Positions 33,987 through 40,151 of a DNA stretch of 40,151 bases are shown piece after piece (the stretch's first letter is position 1; the number at the start of each line of letters is the position of its first letter). Location of the stretch: assembly GCA_025934495.1 (NCBI GenBank), contig JAICXY010000021.1, positions 1 through 40,151 of the forward strand. Direction: 5' to 3'. Below the pieces are notes generated by a model. That model saw only the letters and a list, made by a program, of their open reading frames with translations, had not been told where the DNA came from and did no database searches. Made by a program: the position numbers and the translations under genes. The DNA is from Candidatus Nitrosocosmicus sp. GTDB lineage: Archaea > Thermoproteota > Nitrososphaeria > Nitrososphaerales > Nitrososphaeraceae.

Positions 33987-34166
33987 CTAGGAGTTTTGAA
34001 CATAGTTTCTCATTTTCTGCTGCATTTCAGGAGTAAAATCCTCTTCCTTCATATTGTGATCTCTTTTAGCATGTTCCATTCCGTTCCTTAATATTTCTTC
34101 CTCGGTTTCACCTTTTACAACGTGATCACAATTAAAACCTGCATCTCTGCAACTTATTGATTTCAT
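33987..34166 (-). CDS. DUF1059 small protein
   Basis: A 59-aa product that begins KSISCRDAGFNCDHVVKGET, then EEEILRNGMEHAKRDHNM. This is the full DUF1059 signature (S-C-R-D-x-G-x-x-C-x-x-x-V-x-G-x-T) with the C-terminal helix EHAKRDH. These small cytosolic proteins are common in soil archaea and bacteria and have no known function. The two cysteines and two or three histidines may bind a metal. It stands alone on the minus strand. Confidence 0.85.
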   Translation of the reverse strand: MKSISCRDAGFNCDHVVKGETEEEILRNGMEHAKRDHNMKEEDFTPEMQQKMRNYVQNS

Positions 34167-34392
34167 TACTCAAGATTAATGATCATAATATAAATAATAT
34201 GATAGCAACAGCTGCCTTCAATTTGACTTGAATATTATTAAACCATTATTTTGTTTTTTGTGCGATATCTAATTTTAACGTGGTTAACCACTTTAAATAT
34301 AAATAGCTTATCAATAATCCAACCAATTTTATTTCATTGCTAATGATATTTTTAACTCAGGAAAATTATACTCATGACTTTTATTTTTTAAA

Positions 34393-34875
34393 TTACAGTT
34401 TTTTCTCCATAAATATATCTGCTCTTTGGTTATTCTTATTATAACTAGGTATATCCACAAAACCATTTTTTAAGTATAAATTTCTTGACGCTTTCATTTT
34501 ATTTGAGCTATGCAATAATATTCTCTTATAGTCCATTCTTTTTGCAAAATCAATTGCAATATTAATCATTTCCTTTCCTATTCCTAAACCTCTATATGAT
34601 TTCGATAAAAATAATCTCTTTAGTTCGGCAGAAGATTCATCAGATGTAAGTCCTTTTAGATTTCGTATTGCAACAGTTCCAATTATTTGGGATTCATCCT
34701 TGTTCTCAACTACCCAAAAACAACTGCCATCAATTTTATTGTAATGATTTTTTATATCCAATAAATCAGATTCTAGATAATTAAAATCAATTACAATTTT
34801 AAATTCATCGACTAAGATGCCTGAAACTAATTTCAGAATACTTGCTGAATCATTCTCTTGGTATTCTCTAATCAG
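34393..34875 (-). CDS. GNAT N-acetyltransferase with an apparent CTG start
   Basis: Acetyl-CoA-dependent acyltransferase. The frame contains GTVAIRNLKG, AELKRLFLSKSYRGLGIGKE (acetyl-CoA loop R-x-x-G-I/L-G) and RNLYLKNGFVDIP, the typical GNAT C-terminus. The in-frame TTG at 34761 gives only 122 aa and cuts off the first strand and helices. Those are readable upstream as IREYQENDSASILKLVSGIL, beginning right after a CTG (34873-34875) where ATG would be expected, only two codons after a stop. This gives 160 aa, the normal family length. Either CTG is used as a start or the start has mutated and the gene is dying. Substrate unknown. Confidence 0.65.
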   Translation of the reverse strand: MIREYQENDSASILKLVSGILVDEFKIVIDFNYLESDLLDIKNHYNKIDGSCFWVVENKDESQIIGTVAIRNLKGLTSDESSAELKRLFLSKSYRGLGIGKEMINIAIDFAKRMDYKRILLHSSNKMKASRNLYLKNGFVDIPSYNKNNQRADIFMEKKL

Positions 34876-35069
34876 ATAATTTTATAGTAAGTAATGAGAT
34901 ATATTATTTTGTATTTTTAAATGTTTAATCTACTTTGTTGTATGATTATTTTATTCGTTATTTGCTAACGTTTTATTCATAGATAAAAACGAAAAAGGTA
35001 AAAATTCAATTGTTATTGTTAAGAATAAACTGCTGCTACAACTGATTTTCATATCATGCAACAAAGCAT

Positions 35070-35668
35070 ATGGGAAATAGTCATCAAAACATTCGGTCCT
35101 ATCTTTAATATACTGCATAGTTCTTTCAATGATGCTTTTCTCATATTAAGAATGAAGATGATGTTTTAGTTTTAGGATTTCACAAGGAGGATAATGCCAA
35201 TTACCACTACCGTCTGTAGATATTGTATCTTGACTATATTCGTCTACAACATCTGACAAAAAAAATTCATGGGCTACAAACATATTTCATTCTGTCGATA
35301 TACTCATTCCGAGGATTTCTTTACTTTCAAGTTCGATAATGGCAACACCTCATATCCAAATAAATTCTGACCCGACTTTAATTACAACCGTCTCATCTTT
35401 TTGTATACAAGAATACTCGGAGATTTTCTTTTTCTTATTGAGGGTATCCTTTGAGGATTATATTTTTTAATCAATCAGTTCCAAATAGAAACGTGGCTTA
35501 TTTTGATAAAGCAATCTGATAGTCTATCAGCTGTCTTCCTTAAAGACAAACCTGAAAAATAAAAATACAAACTACATTGTATATATTATGAAGGTGTTCT
35601 ATTTTCTGAAAATCACAAATGAAATAGAGTGCCTTCAAGCTATATGCTTTCCTTAAGTGAACAGAGCC
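35070..35668 (-). mobile_element. Decayed IS6-like element, best-preserved copy
   Basis: The left terminal repeat GGCTCTGTTCACTTAAGG is at 35651-35668 on the minus strand. The transposase is readable in pieces: LSLRKTADRLSDCF (HTH), DETVVIKVGSEFIWI (first catalytic Asp, about 35385), LESKEILGMSIS, NMFVAHEFFLSDVVDEYSQD, ISTDGSGNWHYPPCEILKLK (second Asp) and EKSIIERTMQYIKDRTECFD (catalytic Glu, near 35080-35130). The 3' end and right repeat are missing. Several stops and short indels make it inactive. It defines the family to which the relics at 1-318, 5184-6091 and 11535-12026 belong. Confidence 0.75.
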
Positions 35669-36117
35669 ATTTGATGACGTCTAATGTTCTGAATCAGGTA
35701 TTCAAGTATTATTAGGATAGATGTTAACTGTCACTGAAGATTCGCCTAATAATCAACCCCCTTTCTTGTCAAGTTATAGCCAAGATTATACAGATGTAAT
35801 ATGTATCTAAATGAGATGAAAACATGTACAATTACTAACCCATCTGTAGAGCGATATCAAAATTGAGGTTCAAGACAATATCACTCTACCCATTGATGGG
35901 TGTCGTTACAACCGGTATTGTAGTCTTGATTAAAACAGAGGTATATTAATTATCAAACACAATTCAGAGACATAGTTCAAATACAGATGATTATGAATGC
36001 TAATGATTGAAGGTAACTAGAGTATGCTGTTGCTCCCTTGGATAACTAAAGTTTGGAAACTCTTGATTTTTAATTTTTTATATCATCCACATTAAAGCTG
36101 TTGACCAAGGTACAATT
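35669..36117. other. Intergenic region, nothing recognised
   Basis: About 450 bp without a gene. An imperfect dyad (AGAGCGATAT ... ATATCACTCT, about 35848-35886) and ACCCATTGATGGGT near 35889 are the only structure seen; neither is strong. Confidence 0.35.
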
Positions 36118-36720
36118 TTACCCATCTATAAAATCTAATAGTGTTATCTTTTTCTCATGGTTCACATCTTTATAGTTCAACAAAATATCCATTATTTTTT
36201 GTTGTTGTTGTATCATTGCCAATAGGAAAAATAGATAATCAATACATGATTTTGAATCTTCAATATTTATTATCTTGCTAGAGCATTCTTTATTACTACA
36301 TATCTCTATTATCATTTTTAATAAAAGTTCTCCATCATCCTTGTGCAAGGAATGTATAAGACCATGTCATTTTTTACAAGTTCTATCAAACAGTTTTTTC
36401 CCTTCGGGGTTGTTTTCGGTTAATAACTTTATTTCTTCTTCTTTTAATGAACCCTCATTGACTTTGATAACTTTTTTACTATAAAGTAATAGCTCCTTAT
36501 AATTATGGAAAATGGCTCCCATTATAACAGATTCAAATACAATTGGGTTTACTGCATTCCCTAAATAAGCTGTATATAGTTTAGCATTCTCAAAAATCAT
36601 ATCAAATGCTTGTTTATCTTTTTTAATTGGCAATAGTTTTTTAAATATACACATATCAATCAAGTTTTTCAATTCCAAGTAGTTGTCTAAATGAAGGGAT
36701 TGTTCTCCCCATTTGTTCAA
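36118..36720 (-). pseudogene. Unknown gene interrupted by one in-frame TGA
   Basis: One minus-strand frame from ATG 36720 runs 200 codons with a single TGA at 36367-36369. The first 117 codons (HLDNYLELKNLIDMCIFKKL, then NPIVFESVIMGAIFHNYKEL) and the last 82 (DDGELLLKMIIEICSNKECS, then SCIDYLFFLLAMIQQQQKIM) share the same helical, Lys/Leu/Ile-rich composition. They are therefore very probably one protein. TGA differs from TGG by one base. The family was not recognised. A downstream in-frame start at 36348 might still make the C-terminal part. Confidence 0.55.
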
Positions 36721-36804
36721 TGAATTTACACAAAATTAAAAGTTTTACGCAGTGTATGTAGAGGTAAATTCATTAGAAATTAAACCACCCAGTTACTGAA
36801 AACG

Positions 36805-36933
36805 ATGTTAGGTCTGAAAATATTCATGGCTGGAGCGATTTTCTGGATTATTTGGATGGAGTCAACGGGCCTACTGATTGTTGCTCTTGACATCATCATT
36901 GTTCAAAGTAAGAAAGAAATTAGTAGAAGGTGA
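36805..36933 (+). CDS. Possible small membrane protein (42 aa)
   Basis: ATG 36805 to TGA 36933 encodes one long hydrophobic stretch (GAIFWIIWMESTGLLIVALD) followed by a polar basic end (VQSKKEISRR). That polarity pattern is typical of real small membrane proteins. It overlaps no other convincing gene. No promoter or homologue was identified. Confidence 0.35.
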   Translation: MLGLKIFMAGAIFWIIWMESTGLLIVALDIIIVQSKKEISRR

Positions 36934-36965
36934 GCGACAGAGTCTTTTGCCAAGGCTAGTCTGGA

Positions 36966-37531
36966 CTAGGCACAAATACTTGAAACAGCTATATTGCAGC
37001 CCTTTGCAGGATCGGTATGTCCTCCACCTACTGCTATACCACCATTTTGTCCATTTGTATTACCATTACCTGAAGTGCCACTTGCATCACTTCCATGTCC
37101 AACGGCTAAACCACCGTTGCCACCTTTGCCATTACCATTACTAGCTCCGTTGTCACCATTGGCAGTGACCCCCCTACAAAAGCCAAGCCGCCGTTGCCAC
37201 CGTTGCCGTTGCTTGAGCTGCCACCGTTTCCACTATTAATATTGCCGCCGTTGCCACCGTTAGCTAGGCTGTTATGATTTGCTGTACCGCCGTTGCCACC
37301 GTTGCCGTTGCTGGAGATGTCAAGGTTAGCAAAATTATCTCTACCACCATTACCGCCGTTAGCTTGGCTAGTTGGATCAGAATGCCCATTAATTCCAGGC
37401 TGGCTATTGCGATCAGCATTTGCTTGCTAGTATATTATTCCTCCAAATCCAGCAAATATTGGATATTCAACACCAAAAACAAGTATAAGTGATATTGATA
37501 CTATTAAGATTGGTCTGTTTATACATTGCAT
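36966..37531 (-). pseudogene. Secreted NGG-repeat protein with a stop and a frameshift
   Basis: From ATG 37531 there is a signal peptide (ILIVSISLILVFG), an in-frame TAG at 37427-37429, and then Gly/Asn-rich repeats in the same frame (NGGNGG units, such as SSNGNGGNGGTANHN and SLANGGNGGNINSGNGG). Near 37165 the frame shifts; in the next frame the repeats continue (NGDNGASNGNGKGGNGGLAV) and end DPAKGCNIAVSSICA with TAG at 36966. Repaired, it would be a 187-aa or so exported, glycine-rich surface protein with a two-cysteine C-terminus. The GC content of the repeats is well above the surroundings, from GGC/AAC/GGT codons. Confidence 0.65.
37040..37380 (-). repeat. Degenerate tandem repeats coding for NGG units
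   Basis: About ten irregular copies of GGTGGCAACGGC-like units on the minus strand, inside the secreted Gly/Asn-rich gene. Such units recombine and slip easily, which explains the frameshift. Confidence 0.7.
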
Positions 37532-37887
37532 GTTCTAAATTTTCACTCCTTTTACTTTTTCTGGACAATGCAGTACATGCATGTTAGGTATATAGATAAA
37601 GCCATCAATATTCGAACTGGAGTTTGCTGTTATTGCTTTTGCATCCACCATAACTGTAAAGATGGTACAAGATACATTCACCATTAACATTTATATTACA
37701 CTTTTATGGTTATGGTTAAGTCAGTCAGTATAAAAGGACTTTGTTATTGTTATCATAACTTTACCATTCATAAAATGAGTTTATTTTTGGACTTGATTTA
37801 TTCCTGACACAACTTGATGAGGGTTGATCACTACATAAAAAAAATTGGCCCTGAAGGATGAAACGGTAATCACTTAATTGTCAGATA
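37532..37887. other. Intergenic region with no firm gene
   Basis: About 355 bp. A minus-strand frame of 49 codons (37535-37684) exists but has no supporting signal. No repeats or RNA signature. Confidence 0.35.
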
Positions 37888-38178
37888 CTATGTGTTTCTG
37901 TATTTTTTCCATGTCAGCAAAGTATCATAGTCTAAGGAACCGACCTCTTCTCTTTTCAATTTGCCATACCTGTTATATTGACGCTCAAATCCTTCCCGGA
38001 TTTTTGCTAGAGCCTCCTCTCTATCATTACCAACTATTATAGATTCAGTGTTATTGAAGTGAAAGTCGTAGTGGATTTCTTCATCACCTATTTTGATAAC
38101 GCCTTTGTGGATATCGATTTCTATTGGTTTGAACTTGACTCTATTGATATGATCGGGCTGAAAGAGAAATGGGGCCAT
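37888..38178 (-). CDS. Small uncharacterised protein (96 aa)
   Basis: Not recognised. The product is soluble, with normal amino-acid use: a beta-rich first half (FKPIEIDIHKGVIKIGDEEI) and a helical, basic second half (REEALAKIREGFERQYNRYG), ending in WKKYRNT. No signal peptide, membrane segment or metal motif. It looks like an intact small gene in otherwise decayed DNA. The neighbouring 38179-38506 stretch shows nothing convincing. Confidence 0.5.
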   Translation of the reverse strand: MAPFLFQPDHINRVKFKPIEIDIHKGVIKIGDEEIHYDFHFNNTESIIVGNDREEALAKIREGFERQYNRYGKLKREEVGSLDYDTLLTWKKYRNT

Positions 38179-38506
38179 TACAGATATCTTAAATGTTGAA
38201 ATCTATAAATATTACGCAGTGTATCTCTGTGTGTATGTGCTTGACCAATTAATAAAAGAAATCTAAGATGAAACTAAAACTATGATTATTATAAAAGTTT
38301 CATCATAAATCTCTATTTTAGGTTTATTGATTTCTCTTTCAAGACTATCTTTTATCTCAATATTTGTTCGTATAATCATAAAACTTGATTCCTTTTTTAC
38401 TTTTGAAAGTTTTTGTTAATATAGTATAGTCTGATAATACTTTCTTATCGAATCATCTATCTTAAAAACCTTGACAGATTGTAGATGTCCATATATGCGG
38501 TACAAT

Positions 38507-38846
38507 ATTCAAAAGTAGAGGTTTAAAACCGAGGTTCTGTTATTCAATTAATCCTATAACAGGTCAGGGAATACTTGATGATGAACATAAATAATCAATA
38601 TATACACGAGATACAAAACTGGAATTAATTTCCCATAATATATCTATAGTGGATTTCGAATATAAGGAAGAACGTAAACAAGATTTACTTACTGTATTTA
38701 TTGAATCAGGACATGTAGATTGCTACTGTTCAATAATGTGGATTATCGTTATGATGTTGATTTCATCATGTCATGTCCTTTCGAAAAATGTAGTGTTATT
38801 ATTCATGCTTTATGATTTCAATGAGTTTGTTGATCTACTAATATGA
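38507..38846 (+). pseudogene. Unrecognised gene remnant
   Basis: One plus-strand frame reads FKSRGLKPRFCYSINPITGQ and GILDDEHK, a TAA, and then TRDTKLELISHNISIVDFEY and ERKQDLLTVFIESGHVDCYC before drifting into hydrophobic nonsense. The text before and after the stop is in phase and of normal composition, so a decayed gene is likely. No family assigned. Confidence 0.3.
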
Positions 38847-39076
38847 CATTAAGAATCCATTAGATAATTCAAAATCAGATAAGGCATAGGCTTTTAGATT
38901 TTTGATATTTCAAATACACTTGCTTATGATTCCAAGAAAGAGTTGTTTATCCTCTTCTGAAGATAAACAATAATAAATTCATCCCAAATTCTGATTATTT
39001 TATTATATGAATATCCTCTTTATAGGATGATGAGGATAGGTCCATGAAATCAAAAGTCCAACAATAGAATTTATCA

Positions 39077-39106
39077 CCAATACCAATACCAATACCAATA
39101 CCAATA
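39077..39106 (+). repeat. Hexanucleotide tandem repeat (CCAATA)5
   Basis: Five perfect head-to-tail CCAATA units in non-coding DNA, about 45 bp from an IS630-like fragment. The rest of the 38847-39150 stretch holds nothing recognisable. Confidence 0.9.
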
Positions 39107-39150
39107 TTCTATTATGATGGGATAGAGATATTCTTTTTACTAATGCTTTT

Positions 39151-39339
39151 CTAAATTCTCACATATCTATTTAGATAGATAAGATTTGTTATCTTTCTTA
39201 TTTCAGGGATTGTATATCCCTCATCTTTAAGCAGGATTATCTTGGCCCGATAACTGGATCCTTCATCATTCTCCTCTATCTTATCATACAAAATGTTTCT
39301 TTGATCATCGGTAATAGACCTGAGGAAAGTATCCATCAT
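39151..39339 (-). mobile_element. N-terminal fragment of an IS630-like transposase
   Basis: The 62 codons read LRSITDDQRNILYDKIEEND, then SYRAKIILLKDEGYTIPEIR and KITN. This is the N-terminal HTH region of IS630-type transposases (L-T-x-x-Q-R..., R-A-x-I-I-L-L-x-x-x-G-x-x-x-x-E-I). The frame then runs into a few unrelated residues and stops. The catalytic domain is absent. The opposite end of such a transposase is represented at 11150-11453. Confidence 0.6.
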
Positions 39340-39601
39340 AACGATGACATTTTAAAGGTTAGCTAAAGGTGTTGTGGTATGACATCTAAACAAGTACAAT
39401 CAGTTTACAGGAAGAAAGCATCTATGTGTTTATACAACTGATAACTTAAGGAATTTTTCCATCATACCTGCTATCGATGATAAAATACATTCTACAAAAT
39501 TTTGTAAATTAGATTGATTATATTGTGTTCAAAATTATCCTGATTTTATTGAAATTGGGTGGAAATAGATATTTTGAATAAATTAAACTATTCTAGAAAA
39601 A

Positions 39602-39619
39602 CCTTAAGTTAACAGAGCT
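39602..39619. repeat. Solitary IS6-like terminal inverted repeat
   Basis: CCTTAAGTTAACAGAGCT differs from the complement of the family left end (CCTTAAGTGAACAGAGCC at 35651-35668) at only two positions. No transposase sequence adjoins it, so it is a stranded end. It lies about 20 bp before the TATA box of the last gene. The rest of 39340-39679 shows nothing else. Confidence 0.5.
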
Positions 39620-39638
39620 GCTATATCAAGTAAAACCT

Positions 39639-39650
39639 TTTTATATAAGC
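39639..39650 (+). promoter_or_regulatory. TATA box setting the start of the last gene
   Basis: TTTTATATAAGC lies about 35 bp before ATG 39680 and only 3-8 bp before the upstream GTG 39653. Archaeal transcription starts about 25 bp after the box, which rules out the GTG as start codon. Confidence 0.6.
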
Positions 39651-39679
39651 AAGTGCCTATCGACGACGTTAACATCTGT

Positions 39680-40117
39680 ATGATTTTATATAATTCGTTT
39701 ATTAAACTAGGATTATCTAATATACTCATTTTGATAGGCCTTGTATTAACTATTAATCTCTTTACACAAAATATCTCAGCACAATTTACTCAAAATATTA
39801 ATTTAACTGGCACTTGGAAAGCTAATGACGGAGGAACTTATTATATAAGGAATATGGGTAATGATGTTTGGTGGCTTGGAATTAGCAGTAACGATGACGG
39901 AAAGACATTTTCTAATGTTCTAAAAGGTCAAATCCATACAAACAATAAAACAATAACCGCTGATTGGTCAGATATCCCTCGAGGAACTAATGGTTATTAT
40001 GGTAAGTTGACTTTAGATATTGATTCCAATACTATGTTACACAAAGTAAATGAAATAAATTATAATAAAAGTGGCGGTCCCTCTTGTTGTTTTGGAGCCT
40101 CTAAGTGGCAAAGATAA
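39680..40117 (+). CDS. Secreted beta-rich protein, unknown function
   Basis: The product of about 145 aa has a signal peptide (about residues 5-30, hydrophobic core SNILILIGLVLTINLF, then ISAQF). The mature part starts NLTGTWKANDGGTYYIRNMG and continues with NDVWWLGISSNDDGKTFSNV and ADWSDIPRGTNGYYGKLTLD. Repeated aromatic/Gly strands of this type suggest a small lipocalin-like beta-barrel, similar to exported proteins of unknown function in soil archaea and bacteria. A GTG at 39653 is in frame, but a TATA box ends at 39650, so ATG 39680 is chosen. Two cysteines (SCCF) near the C-terminus are notable. The gene is intact. Confidence 0.7.
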   Translation: MILYNSFIKLGLSNILILIGLVLTINLFTQNISAQFTQNINLTGTWKANDGGTYYIRNMGNDVWWLGISSNDDGKTFSNVLKGQIHTNNKTITADWSDIPRGTNGYYGKLTLDIDSNTMLHKVNEINYNKSGGPSCCFGASKWQR

Positions 40118-40151
40118 AATTATTTTTTGTTACTTCAATTTTCAGATTAAT

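Noticed and set aside
35848-35903. Imperfect dyads near 35850-35900 as a regulatory or RNA element
   Set aside because: Short and mismatched, with no gene close enough to be controlled.
24060-36369. Selenocysteine or pyrrolysine recoding at the two in-frame TGA codons
   Set aside because: No SECIS-like hairpin or recoding gene seen, pyrrolysine uses TAG, and the neighbours are pseudogenes; nonsense mutation is simpler.
36878-37239. Pro/His/Leu-rich plus-strand frames
   Set aside because: They are the complement of the Gly/Asn repeats of the minus-strand secreted protein.
37077-37380. CRISPR-like array in the repeated GC-rich stretch
   Set aside because: Units are 6-12 bp, irregular and keep a Gly/Asn reading frame; there is no constant repeat with unique spacers, and no cas gene.
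37535-37684. 49-codon minus-strand frame
   Set aside because: No promoter, no family resemblance and only marginal length.

Overview
The window reads as chromosome of an ammonia-oxidising archaeon of the Nitrososphaeria (Thaumarchaeota), most like the AT-rich, repeat-laden Nitrosocosmicus/Nitrososphaera group. That placement is inference from gene content. The evidence is archaeal information-processing genes (archaeal-type ProRS, Tsr3, an MCT-1-like PUA protein, a DRG GTPase, an ER-type signal peptidase, a crenarchaeal-style second proteasome beta subunit), F420 biosynthesis genes (cofC, cofD, cofE), small copper proteins, archaeal TATA boxes about 25-30 bp before start codons (leaderless mRNAs), frequent TTG/GTG starts, and a tRNA with an intron at a non-canonical site.

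Region 1 (about 1-23 kb) is mostly conserved core: leuC-leuD, cofE, a tail-anchored protein, DRG GTPase, RNase HI, isocitrate dehydrogenase, a HemK-like methylase, a cupredoxin, the cofD-cofC operon, a secreted C-terminally anchored protein, an RNA m5C methylase with a PUA partner, the RNase P RNA (minus strand, about 15636-15924), tsr3 overlapping signal peptidase, proS, an MCT-1-like gene, a GHKL ATPase with a long Q/S/T-rich linker, and a proteasome beta gene. Decayed IS6-like and IS630-like elements sit in the gaps.

Region 2 (about 23-40 kb) starts at tRNA-Arg(CCT), whose D-loop carries a putative 25-nt intron. Beyond it the coding density collapses into gene fragments: a primase-helicase-like C-terminus with an in-frame TGA, an HTH gene broken by a clean 14-bp tandem duplication plus a decayed second copy, the last residues of an aldehyde dehydrogenase, a frameshifted cupredoxin, a frameshifted FAD reductase, an NGG-repeat secreted protein with a stop and a frameshift, and a GNAT gene whose start codon looks mutated. 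Among these lie apparently intact genes: a rhodanese fold without its cysteine, a second LeuC/LeuD pair, a His-rich secreted protein, an RHH-like protein, a DUF1264 protein, a DUF1059 protein and a secreted beta-rich protein. The layout suggests an integration hot spot beside a tRNA that has collected and is losing accessory DNA.

Functional links: leuC/leuD belong to leucine (or 2-oxoadipate/lysine) synthesis; cofC, cofD and cofE supply the F420 side chain; RNase P, Tsr3, the m5C methylase, the PUA proteins and the HemK-like methylase form an RNA/ribosome maturation set. The points most worth a second look are a proteasome beta subunit with Ala where Thr1 should be, a LeuC paralogue with Ser in place of one Fe-S cysteine, the polyQ GHKL protein beside that beta subunit, and the cluster of recent-looking gene breakages after the tRNA.
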